This document shows, in pieces, positions 11,816 through 26,173 of a stretch of 64,000 bases of DNA. Location: positions 10,428,395 to 10,492,394 of the forward strand of contig OY811976.1 in the NCBI GenBank assembly GCA_963681505.1, written 5' to 3'. Position 1 is the stretch's first letter. Each line of letters begins with the position of its first letter. Origin of the DNA: Eunapius fragilis. Its lineage: Eukaryota > Porifera > Demospongiae > Spongillida > Spongillidae. The notes beneath the pieces were generated by a model. It was given only the letters and a program-made list of their open reading frames with translations. It was not told the DNA's origin and made no database searches. The translations under genes and the position numbers were made by a program.

Positions 11816-11838
11816 CGGTAGAAATGGTTACCAACCCT
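11707..11838. repeat. 132-bp dispersed repeat, copy 1
   Basis: Shared almost base for base with 26174-26305 and 27369-27500, with different flanks on the left (and on the right versus copies 2 and 3). It contains two perfect 11-bp inverted repeats that interleave: TACCGTTGGCA (11734-11744) with its complement at 11810-11820, and GGTAACCATTT (11776-11786) with its complement at 11822-11832. The two stems cannot form fully together. Confidence 0.85.
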
Positions 11839-13540
11839 GACCCCCGCACTTGATGCGTATGGCCCAGATGCAATACATTGCGTATTGCGGTTGGTCCCTC
11901 ATCGAGGGACCAATATTATTCATACGCATCTGTGCCTTGCATCGGCGCTAATGGTCCCTCGAATCCCGTTTATCGCTCCGTACACGCGAGGGACCACTTG
12001 CTCGTGCCCATCTCGCAAGAAGTGAAACAGTTGTAAAGAGCGAGGGCAAGCGTCTACAGACTCCCCATGCATCGACAGGTCTAGACCGAACTTTGTACTC
12101 GTCTATTGAACGCAGTTGTAAAGAGCGAGGGCAAGCGTCTACAGACTCCCCATGCATCGACAGGTCTAGACCGAACTTTGTACTCGTCTATTCAACGCAG
12201 TTGTAAAGAGCGAGGGCAAGCGTCTACAGACTCCCCATGCATCGACAGGTCTAGACCGAACTTTGTACTCGTCTATTGAACGCTCGTCTTCACTTCCGTC
12301 GAAGGTGCGTCCCTATAATCACTATTTTGTACAACGTGTCTGCCGTGCCATGTTCAAGCGTCTAACACATCTGCCGTACCATGTACCAAGTTAGTACACG
12401 TCTGCCGTGCTATGTGCTATCTTCAAACGCGTTTGCCGCGTCGGTTCTACACATATGGCCGATATGGCTTGTCACCCCGTCTTATATGTCTATACACCAA
12501 GCCTCCCACACGACTGGCGATAGATCTGCAAGCTTAGTTCACATCTACAGTGTCATTTTCAATCTTCGTTAGCATCTGCCGCGCGAGTCAAACACACTTC
12601 CGTAACCCCCCCCCCCCCCCCCCACCCACGCTCACGTAGGTTTGGTTTTGATACAAGCTTTGTTCTATTAACCAAGCCTCACACACGACTGGCATGCCAT
12701 GTAAAAGCTTACTCCATATCTGCCGTGCCATGTGCAATCCTCACACACGTATGCAGCGCGAGTCAACCGCACTACACACACACATACACACACATACACA
12801 CACACACACACATGGCCTTGCCACATAGCTTCGTTGATACACCAACATGCCTGAGGCAGACTAAATTTCTTTACTCCTACTAAAAAATAAATATAGGCCT
12901 AAATTATTTTGTCAAGGCCAATAGGGCCTTCCTTAAAAATCACACACAGTTGCCATGGCAGTTTTAAAAAAAAGTTACACAAAACGAAGGTGCACATGTG
13001 GGGATCCCAAACATTTCAGGTTGTGCCACTTTCTACCGCCTGCTATTTACAACCTTAGTTCACATCTGCCGTGCCCCATGTTTCCTAGTATACTTACATT
13101 CGCTTACATAGCCACGGGTACGCATACATAGCCATGGGGCAAGCTTACGTGGTCACGGGTATACTTGCATTCGCTTACATAGCCACGGGTACGCATACAT
13201 AGCCATGGGGCAAGCTTACGTGGTCACGGGTATACTTGCATTAGCTTACATAACCACGGGTACGTAGCCTTTACAACAGACATGGGTACCCTCGTTCAAA
13301 TCCATACATACTACGCCGTCAGCGTTCTAGGTCACGGGCACACATCAACAAGCTATCATTCATACGAGAAAAGCTTAGAGTCACGACACCACTTATGCCT
13401 TCCGTTCGTTTGGCTGCCAATTGAAAATCAATTGATTTAATTGACATACATGTATGGTCCGGGCACGACTAAAATTATTTGTTTATCATCTTCGAGTGAC
13501 TCGCGTTTTGGGCCCAGTGTTGTACTGTGCAACGAATCCT
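11839..13540. repeat. 1.7-kb tandem repeat, copy 1
   Basis: A 1702-bp non-coding unit immediately followed by a second copy. It contains a palindromic segment around GGTCCCTCATCGAGGGACC (11894-11912), a triplicated 85-bp unit, a C-run near 12607, a (CA)n tract near 12775 and two and a half copies of a ~78-bp repeat (13085-13260). No protein gene is supported. Confidence 0.92.
12028..12282. repeat. 85-bp unit in three tandem copies
   Basis: Three near-identical copies starting CAGTTGTAAAGAGCGAGGGC. The same triplet is present at 13730-13984 and 29924-30178. Confidence 0.92.
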
Positions 13541-15240
13541 GACCCCCGCACTTGATGCGTATGGCCCAGATGCAATACATTGCGTATTGCGGTTGGTCCC
13601 TCATCGAGGGACCAATATTATTCATACGCATCTGTGCCTTGCATCGGCGCTAATGGTCCCTCGAATCCCGTTTATCGCTCCGTACACGCGAGGGACCACT
13701 TGCTCGTGCCCATCTCGCAAGAAGTGAAACAGTTGTAACGAGCGAGGGCAAGCGTCTACAGACTCCCCATGCATCGACAGGTCTAGACCGAACTTTGTAC
13801 TCGTCTATTGAACGCAGTTGTAAAGAGCGAGGGCAAGCGTCTACAGACTCCCCATGCATCGACAGGTCTAGACCGAACTTTGTACTCGTCTATTGAACGC
13901 AGTTGTAAAGAGCGAGGGCAAGCGTCTACAGACTCCCCATGCATCGACAGGTCTAGACCGAACTTTGTACTCGTCTATTGAACGCTCGTCTTCACTTCCG
14001 TCGAAGGTGCGTCCCTATAATCACTATTTTGTACAACGTGTCTGCCGTGCCATGTTCAAGCGTCTAACACATCTGCCGTACCATGTACCAAGTTAGTACA
14101 CGTCTGCCGTGCTATGTGCTATCTTCAAACGCGTTTGCCGCGTCGGTTCTACACATATGGCCGATATGGCTTGTCACCCCGTCTTATATGTCTATACACC
14201 AAGCCTCCCACACGACTGGCGATAGATCTGCAAGCTTAGTTCACATCTACAGTGTCATTTTCAATCTTCGTTAGCATCTGCCGCGCGAGTCAAACACACT
14301 TCCGTAACCCCCCCCCCCCCCCCACCCACGCTCACGTAGGTTTGGTTTTGATACAAGCTTTGTTCTATTAACCAAGCCTCACACACGACTGGCATGCCAT
14401 GTAAAAGCTTACTCCATATCTGCCGTGCCATGTGCAATCCTCACACACGTATGCAGCGCGAGTCAACCGCACTACACACACACATACACACACATACACA
14501 CACACACACACATGGCCTTGCCACATAGCTTCGTTGATACACCAACATGCCTGAGGCAGACTAAATTTCTTTACTCCTACTAAAAAATAAATATAGGCCT
14601 AAATTATTTTGTCAAGGCCAATAGGGCCTTCCTTAAAAATCACACACAGTTGCCATGGCAGTTTTAAAAAAAAGTTACACAAAACGAAGGTGCACATGTG
14701 GGGATCCCAAACATTTCAGGTTGTGCCACTTTCTACCGCCTGCTATTTACAACCTTAGTTCACATCTGCCGTGCCCCATGTTTCCTAGTTTACTTACATT
14801 CGCTTACATAGCCACGGGTACGCATACATAGCCATGGGGCAAGCTTACGTGGTCACGGGTATACTTGCATTCGCTTACATAGCCACGGGTACGCATACAT
14901 AGCCATGGGGCAAGCTTACGTGGTCACGGGTATACTTGCATTAGCTTACATAACCACGGGTACGTAGCCTTTACAACAGACATGGGTACCCTCGTTCAAA
15001 TCCATACATACTACGCCGTCAGCGTTCTAGGTCACGGGCACACATCAACAAGCTATCATTACTACGAGAAAAGCTTAGAGTCACGACACCACTTATGCCT
15101 TCCGTTCGTTTGGCTGCCAATTGAAAATCAATTGATTTAATTGACATACATGTATGGTCCGGGCACGACTAAAATTATTTGTTTATCATCTTCGAGTGAC
15201 TCGCGTTTTGGGCCCAGTGTTGTACTGTGCAACGAATCCT
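13541..15240. repeat. 1.7-kb tandem repeat, copy 2
   Basis: About 99% identical by eye to copy 1, and left edge of the large segmental duplication. It contains the 85-bp triplet at 13730-13984. Its 3' part shows the empty target site TTGACATACATG (15141-15152), which is interrupted by the 2-kb insertion in the third copy. Confidence 0.92.
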
Positions 15241-18200
15241 TGTGTTAGCGCCAGGTATACGATGATTATATTTGTATGGTTGCTCTGAACAGAGCAGTAA
15301 TTGTTCAGCACGAATGTCATTTACGGGTGTCTATTTTACTAACATCAAGGCTTGACGTAGTGTACAATAGGTTCAAAGCGCCACTGCATTAGGACGTGTT
15401 GTTGGAAGATTGCGTTGTGCTCTGGCGTATCGTAAGCACCATATAGGACCAATTGCTGCATCAAGCAGACCTCTAGTTACGAGGCAGACCATCCAGCGCG
15501 TACACACTGCACACGCACTCCACACAGATATAAGCTTTGCCCCTCACCTTTTAAAAACCCTCACGTCACTACAATAAGCAGCCTGTACGCTCGCTACCTA
15601 CCAATCTAATCCTTAAAATTTGAATTTGAAATAGTTACTTATTAATAATTCCTTTTAATGCACTTTGTAGCGATTGGCCTTGGTAGCCGAGCTGAGCTGT
15701 TTAAACAGGTACGAAGGGTGGGATATACGTGCCGCACATTTCTGAAGGTGAACAGGGGTACGCGGGAGAGTGTACAACCTATTCCGGAATACAATGCGCG
15801 AGTCCCTTTATGTACAACCACTCGATACTTTGAAATTTGCCATAGACTTGCCTTACACCTTTCATCCTTTAGAAATGTGTGGCAAAAGAGCGAGGACAGA
15901 CTGCCCACGCAAGACCGAACTTTGTTCTCGTCTATTGAACATCCATCGAGGTACGTTCCTAATTACTTCTTTGTACAACGTCCGCACATATGGCCGTTGA
16001 TACAAGTTTTTTCTATTACCTAAGCTTCCCACACGACTGGCGTGCCACATACGAGCTTAATTCACATCTGCTGGGTCACGCTCAATATTATATCCCTAAG
16101 GCGTGCGATTCAAACGCACTACCGTACCTACCTTGTCACCTAAATTAAGTCGTTGTCCATTAATTAACCAGGCTTCAATCACGCGTGTGGCGTGTCTTTT
16201 ACCAACTAGCTTCATACCTGCAGTGCCATGTATAATTTGAACACACGTATGCAGCGGTAGTAAAAAGCACTACAGTACCTGCATATGGCCTTGTCACTTA
16301 GCTAAGGTTACGTGTGCTGCCACGATGGGCTTGTTAGAACGTCTTGATGCACTAAGGGAAGGACCAACCACCCGCCAACCCACCCAACAGACTTACAAAT
16401 TTTCCTTGCATAAATTCTATTGAAGTGCACATACTGGAACTACATCATTTTAAGTGTACACTGTATTACATGTCCTTAGTATGTGAAGAAACATCGCACT
16501 GCGAATTAAAACAACTTGCAATTAGCAAACGACTTAAACAGATTTGTTGACTTAATTACATTCATACTGATGAACCCACAACTGCTTCGTAAGGTTAATA
16601 CATCGCTATAAATAGACAAATCGATTGTATTTCATTTATACCAGCGAGGCCCGGGAACAAAGTACCGCCAAGGTTCATAGCATTATGGCTTTGGGTCCGC
16701 TATGTTCCTCCCATAGCAGGGGTTTTCTTAAGCGTTTTTATTTTTGTGTATCGCAACAATATATTTATTTTATCTCCAGTGTGTTTTACAGTTACCTTAC
16801 AAAGGCTAGGTGCCCCCGCATCACTACTTTTGTACGTCTGCCTGCCGTGCCATGTACAAGCTTTGTACACATCTGCCGTGCCACGTGCAATCCTTAACTG
16901 TGTTTGCAGTGCCGATTCTAATGCACAACCCCCCCCACCCCACATACACACATACTGCCTTGTCTATTATCCAAGCTTTACACACGACAGGCGTGGCACA
17001 TAAGCTTAATGACATCTTTAATCATGCCGATTCTAACGCACTACCCCTCCACTAGCTTAACAAATTACTGGCATGCCATGTAAAAGCAATATCAGCCGTA
17101 CCCAATCTTCGTACACGTCTGCCACGTGATTGAAATGCACTACCCCCACCACCACACAAACACACGCACGCACACGCTCATATATGTCACGTAGCCTTTG
17201 TCATGGATACAGATACACGCTTTGAACATGCCTAAACGGCAGACCGTGTATATATATTTACCCCTACTAAAAATTTACTTACTACCATGCGTTGCTCTAT
17301 TGTTTTGATAAGGCCACTAGGTCCTTCCTTAAAATCACACATATTTGCCATGCAGTGCAGTTAAAAATAGTACACAAAAAAAAGGTTTCCAATTTTTTTG
17401 ATTTTGGCTCTTACAAAGGTTCTAAGTAAAAAGATATGTAGGAAAATAACAATATGCATGAATTCTTTGGGTAACCAACACATACCTATACATGTATGTA
17501 AGATACACTGTAGATGTACGCATTATAAGAATCTGCTGTGCTATATAGGTAACACCTACTCGCGAGATTACTGTGCCAGGCAGAGAGACCTTATAAGTTT
17601 ACAGTAGTAATAAATTTAATTTAAACGAGAGACTCATTAACTTACAAGTACCCTATGGGCGGTCCTGTTTGAATTGGTTCAAATACATTGTACCAAATAC
17701 ATAATGGTATTCGGTCCCATCTCACCCAAAATAAGATCTATTAAGATGTAATAGTTTTGAACACAAATGTCAAGTCTGTTGTCAATAGCTTCAGAGGGTT
17801 ATGCACACATGCATTATAATTGACACATTGTGGTCTGCTTAAATATATGGGAACCACCATAACAATAAGATTTATTGAAGCAATAAAATTAATAGTTGGT
17901 ACTTGTAGGTTATTATAAATATTTTCTTCTACGTTTCCAGGTGGACCAGCAGTGCTTTGAAGGCATGCATCATTTTTGACCCTCATCTGAAAAAAAAAAA
18001 AAAGTTATCACCAAGTGGGAACAAAATACAGCCATGCAAACAGGCAAATATGAAGGTGACATTGAAGCAGTGGCTATTGCAAAGTAGGGTTGGTAAGTAC
18101 ATAATTATACTAAGACAAATTGCCTTGCTTGCATAATTCTCACCTCCCCTTTGTACTGTGGCTATAGACTTGCATTTAAAATGTTTACACCGTCACAGGC

Positions 18201-20538
18201 ACACTTGCACTGTCAAGGGTACATTTATGCTAACTTTACACTGCCTTGGGCACACCTGCAAAAAAGCTCTAACGGTCTACACTAATGTTGCACACTTACA
18301 CTGCTTCAAAAATGCTTTTAGCATTACGGGCAACACTTAAAATAAATAACAATGCTATTGGACAAGCTTGTACTCCCATGCGGCATTTGCAGTGCCTTTA
18401 GCAGCTTAAACGTAGCCACGGGGCACCTGCAATGCTTTGTAAAGGCATACATAGGCACGGGGACACTTATACAAGCTAGCAATGTCAAAATTGGTTATGG
18501 GAGGAAGCTGAGTGGACCCAGAGCCATAATGCTCAGTACCTTGTGTAGCCGTTAACCTCCCACTACAATTTCCAATTATAGATATGCCATAATGTAGTGG
18601 TAACATAACCTTCCAGTGCAATTGTGGGTTGGTAACAAAAAATGAAATATTGAATTATTTAAGTGGCTTGTACTTGTATACAATGGCTGCACAATGTAAA
18701 CACGTAGACCATTATACAAATGACTGCCTATATACGGGCTTATGCACTAAGTTTGGCCTTTAATATTAACCAAGCCTCACACACGACTGGCATGCCATGT
18801 AAAAGCTTACACCATATCTGCCGTGACATGTGCAATCTTCACACAAGTATGCAGCGCGAGTAAAATGCACTACACACACACACAACTCACACACACACAA
18901 CACACACACACATATGGCCTTGTCATATAGCTTAGTTGATACACCAACATTCCTGGGGCAGACTTAATTTCTTTACTCCTACTAAAAATAATACAGGCCT
19001 AGATTATAATTGTTTGATTTTGTCAAGGCCACTAGGGCCTTCCTTAAAAATCACACACATTTGCCATGGCAGTTAAAAAAAAAAGTTCACGAATAAAAAT
19101 AAACAAAGGCACACATGTATAAAAAGGATCCCAAACATTAAAGGTTGTGCCTCTCACAATGTACAACCTGGATAAAGAAAGTGAATAGTAATATATAAAT
19201 ATAAGTGAATTTATTCTCACACAAGCACACATACACATTCATATACACACACACACACAGACACACACACACACACACACACACACAAATACTAAATTAT
19301 TTATGGGTGCTATAACATATTATGCAGCAAACAGCTTACGGGTCTAGGCCTATGTACTACTTATCACAGTGTACGATGTATTATATACATCTATCAATGG
19401 TGCACACTGAGACCTATAGTAGTTAAATTAATTTTAGTTTGAGGTAGATTAGCTTAAGCACCCTATGGTCCTATTTCAATTGGTTTTAATATATTGTAAC
19501 ACTCATGTAAGCACTACCAAATACATAATGGTATATTACTGCCCAAAGCATTTAGCAATTGTGCCATCAGTTAGTTACTACAAGTGGCCATAGCATTAAA
19601 ATGAAAAAAAAAATGTGGAGGCAAGTACCTCACTGAGTCAAGGTTGGGTATGGGGGAAAGCTGAACGGACCCAAGGCCATAAATGCCAAATAATCTATTC
19701 GTTTTTGCGGCTGGCATTTAATGTTGTCTGCTTTATCCAGCCAATAAAAGAATAATCAGTCAGGATCAGTTTCACACAAGTTTTAGCACACACATCTCAG
19801 CACTTGTAAGTTTATCATCCTCATCCGCTAGCTGGTACAGTACACTTGCAATGCTTTGTAAATAGCCACGGGACATTTGCAATGGGTGCACCTGCAATGC
19901 CTTACAAAAATATTACATAGCAATAGCTACACTTGCAATTGTACACCTGCAATGCCTTGCAACAGGTACACTTGCAGCCTTTAATATAGCCACAGGGACA
20001 CTTGCAATATGCCTTATAAAAGCTTAAATAGCCACGAGGACACTTACATGAAGCTTACAGACTTGCGCGGGCATGCACAACTAAGACACTAGCCACCATT
20101 ACCATACCAAGCTTCTACACACTTATACATAGGTTTAGAAGCTTTACAGGCCCACGGACACACAGTTACCTGCAAGGTACCATTAACTCTCTACCATAAG
20201 CGTGTCCAATGGGACATACTTATGCTTGGGATCGTACTCAAGGTTGCTGATGAGGTCAAACATTCGTAAAGCCACTTTCCATGCAGTAAATCTCATAGCC
20301 ATTCTATTGTAACAGTATACATTTTTTTGTACTTGTATAGTACAAGTACAAATAGCCGTTTGTGTATAACTAAGATGTTTATGTATACTACACGATTTCA
20401 GGTATTAGTGTTAGTTGCAATTAAATAATTATGTATACCATTATAGTAATACCTCTTTAAAATAAAAGCAATTATGTGATATGCTCAGCCAAAATGCACC
20501 TTAAAAAACAAGTGCACATGCTTATTACAAAAGGGAGT
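15241..20538. repeat. Segmental duplication, left copy, near-identical part
   Basis: Matches 33491-38786 with an offset of 18250 (later 18252, then 18248) and only rare substitutions. The content is non-coding: AT-rich DNA, (CA)n tracts (18870-18912, 19229-19288), A- and T-runs, and many diverged copies of a family with the phrases CTGCCGTGCCATGT and CACACGACTGGCATGCCATG. I see no gene, RNA gene or splice-coherent reading frame. Confidence 0.9.
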
Positions 20539-21720
20539 TCAGTTTTTCAAGGGTGCACCATATGGGTTCTTGCACATTGTTCATTACCAGTGTGTGCTTT
20601 TAGTAGATAATGTGCATACAAGTGTACAGAATTGCCTGTTGTACTATCACATACATAAGTAGATGTGCATAGCTCTTACCTTTTTCCACCTCACAAACAG
20701 GAAGTACATCATCGTCCTACATGTGTTGGAGTTGCCACTTGGACAAGCTGGACCAAATAAATATACACGATCTTACAAATGAATCTCGCATATGCTTCAG
20801 TTTGAGACTGTTAGTAGCTATCCTGCAAGGCAAAATGTTGGACAGTGCAGATGAGGTTTTTTTATTTGAGCTTTGCTTATGTTTAAGTGTTGTAAAGAAA
20901 TGTTTATTGAGTTGATTTAATTATTTTAATTTAATTTTAGATACATTAATGTAATATAATGTACACACAGACATACAAAATTATTAATACAATCACACTG
21001 ATATCACGTAATTTTATTAAAAACGATGTTTATATGCTAGCTGGCACACTTTAACAAGTGGTTTTGCAATGCATCCCAAGGTGCAGCATTCCTTTTAGGG
21101 TTCTTAGAAGGCTTCAATCCAGCGTTTGGGTGCAGAGAGGCAATGCAGCATCTGTCATGGGATTTAGAAACTGTGTAATTGTAATGTATTGAACTTTGTA
21201 TTTCTTTCATTCTGTACCTTTAAATAATCGTAGTTAAATAAAAAGAAATCGTCTACCGCCCGACAATATGAATATTTATATTGGGGCATGGCGATACCCA
21301 GAAGGGTACGAAACAAGAAAGAAAGCAGTGATGAAGCTACTCCTGACCAAATGGGTATATGCATTGAAGAGGCTTAAACGAAAATCCGACTTAATGTTAT
21401 CGGAGGGAGGATTGCTGAATGATATCCAGAAGGGCACAGATAGTTGCGCTGAGCTACTCTTGACCTTTAAAGGCTTTAAAGGAGCCAAAAAATAAAAATA
21501 AAATTCCGACACTACCACAAAATATGATGGTTTAATACCGGAGAGAAACGGACGTGCGGAGAGATATCCAGAAGGGTACAAAAATAAAAGTTGCGATCGA
21601 TGGAGCTACTCCCGACCCTTAATTAATGGCAGCATAAAAGCCTAGACAACAAATTAGGCATTGTCCCCACCACCAGAGGAGTTGCCACTTGAACAAGAAA
21701 GACGAAGTATACATGCGCGA
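20539..21720. repeat. Segmental duplication, left copy, diverged part
   Basis: Homology with 38787-40015 continues but drops sharply, with frequent substitutions and small insertions or deletions. It contains a degenerate ~125-bp tandem repeat (about 21265-21625) with the phrase GATATCCAGAAGGG. The frames it contains are broken in the other copy, so it is taken as non-coding. Confidence 0.75.
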
Positions 21721-23112
21721 TGAAACAAATGAATCTCACATCTGCTCGATTCCTGAGGCTGTTAGTAGACATCCTGCAAGGCAATGCCAATATAGTCGGA
21801 GAGTGCAGATCAGGATTTTTTTTGTAACATTTATATAGCAGTATTATATTTAAAAATAGTGTATGATATAGCATTTTATTATATAAAAGTGAAAGCATAT
21901 GCGGCAAGCTGCTGCATTTGAATAAGGGTTCATTCTATCAGAGATCATGTACAAATCACTCTGATTCTATGGCTTGCATTGGTAATGGTTTACAAATCCT
22001 CGCGTGCTAGTGGTTGAGCATCCCTAGCTGGTTTTAGCCATGCACTCTCGCTTGCCTTCTGGAATTGTTCCAAACATTCTCTCCTATACGTCACTCCCAT
22101 GCACGGCATTTAATAGTGAATCCCCAGTTGTGGACCATACTGTCACCAATTTTCAAATGCAAAAGGCAGAGTTGACACGTACCTTGTATGAGCTTGATAT
22201 CTGCTAAAAACTCATATATGGCACATTTGAGCAATTGTCTTGTCCAGTAAATCCTCAGGGAAGTGCTATGATCCCTTGGCCCAGTTATTTTTCTTTGTTC
22301 GATACAGTGTTATAACTTGGTACTAATTCGCTCATCATATATGAGTTGCCCGAGTTTTTTAAAGACCAACTGTAACTTAGTGATGGGACATGCAGGATCG
22401 ATCGTGCTGTGCATGGTCTCACTATGTTTCCTTTGAGAGTCATAAGTTGTTTAGTTTCTGTTAGGGGCCCTATATTATAGAACGGTTTATTTATCTGTGC
22501 ATACACATCGTCGGGTGTTAGCCAATTATAGAGGCAAATGCAGGAATCTGTATACCGTTACTGTTGACGAGGTGGATTACATTAACCATTTTATCAAAGC
22601 TCCCAATTTTTTTAAATTGAGAAAAAATTGTTATGCAAGTCTGACAACACGGATGGTCATTCTCACAGGGTTTGGAGCAACCTATTATTCACTGGCTCAA
22701 TCATGTGTATTGCAAGGTGGATTAATTAAGGACACTTTATTGGCTCCATACATGCAGTTGCATGGAGTATGAATGACAAAGCCTACCTATATTCCAGAAG
22801 GATGGAGGTTTGCGGGTCGGGACGAGAAAATGGCAGATAATTGCGATGTCCATCTACACTGTGCAGATCATTGAATTTAACATTAACACACGACTGTAAC
22901 AGTAGGAGAGATGACGTGTAATAGCAGACCGAATTAGTAATACAAATCGGTTTCCGAATCTTGCCATAGAGTGTAACCAAGACATTATGTGCATCTGTTG
23001 ATACACGACAATCAACTAACGAGTATAATATTAACTATTCCTCTCACATACAACATGTACGAGTGTTTCTGCATTGCACACTTGGTAAATGCATATAACC
23101 TTTACATTATAC
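21721..23112. other. AT-rich intergenic DNA, nothing recognised
   Basis: No long frame, repeat or RNA gene stands out. A 91-codon plus-strand frame from 22497 has no recognisable motif and is not claimed as a gene. Confidence 0.6.
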
Positions 23113-24464
23113 ATGCAGCTGTACACGCATATAGTGACGATCATATCATTTTAGACTTAACGATATGCACGAGATGACAATAGACGGCAATAGCATTATT
23201 TGCAACCGTTGAACGGTATTCTAGTTACTATGTGGAAAAATACAAATCTCTTGAATAGTAATCTACGTGCAAGCAGTAAAATCAAAATAGATGCAACATC
23301 ACTAAGTACGTATGCACAAATTGGAATGCCACATTCGTGTGAATGCTGTATGTGTAAATACACGCGTATATATGACTGCAGCAAATGCACATTGTATATG
23401 AAGCAATGTATTGACGACAGAAAATGGCAAAGTCAACCAGTATTAATACATTTCTCTGCAGTGATTGGAGAGCACGTTCATTGACTGAGAATTGGCAAGT
23501 CCATCTACACTGTGAAGATCAGTTGTCAATTTAGCATCAAACACGACTGTAACGGTCTCATATGCAGACCGAATTATTCTATGTGTGTTCATACATATCA
23601 GAATTTATGGCCTTGCTCTGAGCAGCATCTCTCTGGTACGCTTCTATCAACTGACGAGTAGGAAACCAGCCGTCTCCTATATAACAGGTACGAGTACTTC
23701 CGATCGACCATTTGCAATACTTGTATTTACACTTGGTAAATGCATGCACGTAACCAATTTGATTATACCCGCAGCCTATACACGTATATGGGGACTATCG
23801 ATATTATCATTTTAAATATTATGGACTTAATGATATGCACGAGACGGCAATTGACGGCGATAGAAACATTGAACTGGATATTTTTGTTTACTACAATGTG
23901 GAGCAATTCAAATCTCTCACAGTTAGTTACGTGCAAACGGTCAGAACAAGTTATCTGGAAACGTACATGGCAATTTTTGCAGATGAGACGATGCAAACGA
24001 TACCCGCAGCTGTACACGCATATGGGGACTATCGATAATATCATTTTAAATATTTTGGACTTAATGATATGCACGAGACGGCTATTGACGGCGATGGAAA
24101 CATTGAACGGGATTTTTTCGTTTACTCCGATGTGGAGTAATTCAGATCTCTCACAGTTAGTAACGTGCAAACAGAACAAATTAAAAGGAAACATACATGC
24201 CAATTTTCGGCAGACGAGACGATGCAAACGATACCCGCAGCTGTACACGCATATGGGGACTATCGATAATATCATTTTAAATATTATGGACTTAATGATA
24301 TGCGCGAGATGGCAATTGACGGCGAAACATTGAACTTGGATTTTTTTTGTTTACTACAATGTGATGCAATTCAAATCTCTCACAGTTACTAACGTGCAAA
24401 CAGTCAGAACTAATTATCTGGAAACATTCATGGCAATTTTTGGCAGATGAGACGATGCAAACGG
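23113..24464. repeat. 231-235-bp tandem repeat
   Basis: Three clear copies begin at 23768, 24003 and 24234 (phrase CCCGCAGCTGTACACGCATA). A more diverged copy begins near 23113, with 23361-23767 as a spacer carrying weaker similarity. No coding potential. Confidence 0.85.
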
Positions 24465-24935
24465 AAATATTATATTTCTCAAATGTTTACGAATGCACGT
24501 GGGAATACATCGTACAAAAAATACTTTGATAAAAGCGTGTTTGTATGCTTTCATAATATATAAAATGCAAGACTGTATGAATCCAGCAAATGCAGCATTT
24601 TTAGGTGCATCAAATTTCTGAGCACCGTTCATCTGAATGCAGTACGTGCGTGTGATTATAAATGTAAATACATATAAACGACAGCAGCAACTACTCATGA
24701 ATTAGAATACATGCTAATGCAAATCTGTACTAATGTTGAAAACCATAAAAATGCAATTTTGAATGCAGTGTCGTTAAAAAATAAATGCAACATAGAGAGC
24801 AAGACTAAAAGGGTCAGATAAACTTTTGACAACAATTTATCCAATGTGATAAAGAAGTGGATAAAGGTTTTAAATTCAGTTAAACATGGGATAAAAGGGA
24901 CGGATAAAGCAGGTGTAAGTGAGCAGTATGGGTCA
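24465..24935. other. AT-rich spacer between satellites
   Basis: No gene, repeat or RNA feature recognised between the 231-bp and ~110-bp arrays. Confidence 0.5.
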
Positions 24936-26165
24936 TAGGAAAGAGGTTTTGAAATGAAGGGTTCATGATATTTGTGTTTAGTTAAACAATTAAAACAGAC
25001 CAAGAAAATATTACTTAGTATTATGTGGTAATAGGAGAGATTTTGAATGAAGTGGATCATAATTTCAAGCGAAGTGAAACAATTATTGACTCCAAAAATT
25101 CACCAAGAAGTACAAACAGGACAAGGTCTGGTAGCAGGAAAATAGATATTATGAATGAATAGGGTCGTAATTTTCAAGTGTAGATAAACAAGTATAGATT
25201 AAGAAAATACTGAGAAATTCATACACGGCAGTGTGTCGGATAGATACTTTAATGAAGAGGGTCAAGATATTCATGTGTACATAAATAACTAAAGAACGAA
25301 CAAGAAGTTATTAGGGGCAATGTATCGTAGTAGGATATTAGACATTAAAAATGAAACAGTTCATGATTTTGAATGGTGATGAAAAAAAAATAGAATGAAG
25401 GAAAATAAAACAAGGTCATACTGCAGTGTATGGTAATAGAAAAAATGAGATACCGAATGAAATGGTTAATGATTTTCAAATGTAGTTAAACAATAATAGA
25501 TTGATGAAAAACATTAAGTACATACAGGGCAATGTGTGGTAAAAGGAAATTGGAGATCACAAAAGGTCATGATGTTCAAGTGTAGTGAAACAATAATACA
25601 TTAAGGAAAAAGAACAATTAGATATTACAAGGTAGTGTGAGGTAGTTGGAAAATAGAGATTTTGAATGAAGAGGTTATTTACTTTCAAGTCAAGTTAAAT
25701 AATTACTGATTAAACGAATACATCAAGAAGTTCATACAGAGCAATGTGTGGTAGTAGGAAAACAGAGATTTTGAATGAAGTGTGTCACGATTTTCAAGAT
25801 TGGTTAAGAGATCATTAAGTACAGAAATACATTAAATAGTAATTACAGGCTAGTGTGTGGAAAATCGAAAAAAGATTTTGAATAAAGGGGTCATGATGTA
25901 CAAGTGTACAAGTGTTAGTTACACAATTACGAATTAAAGAAATACATCAAACAGTTAACACAGCAGTGTTTAATAGTAGGAAAACAGAGATTTTGAATGA
26001 AGAGGGTCACATTATTAAAGTTCAGTTAAACGATAATTTAAAAATAGAAATACATAGAGAAGTAGTAACAGGGCAATGTGTTGTAATAGGAAAACAGAGA
26101 TTTTGAACAAAGTGGGCCATGTTATTCAAGTATTGGTTACACAATTGCGAATTAAATAAATACAA
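24936..26165. repeat. Degenerate ~110-bp AT-rich satellite, ~11 copies
   Basis: A unit of about 105-115 bp recurs from 24936, marked by GGAAAACAGAGATTTTGAAT, then GTCATGATTTTCAAGTG, then AAATACATCAAGAAG. Units differ strongly from each other, so the array is old, unlike the young arrays elsewhere in the window. Confidence 0.8.
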
Positions 26166-26173
26166 CGAAAAGT

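Noticed and set aside
12341-19100. Recurring CTGCCGTGCCATGT and ACGACTGGCATGCCATG phrases as possible tRNA or small-RNA genes
   Set aside because: They belong to a degenerate repeat family; no cloverleaf or promoter boxes could be fitted.
22497-22772. A 91-codon frame in AT-rich DNA
   Set aside because: No recognisable motif, no splice context and length within chance range for the region.
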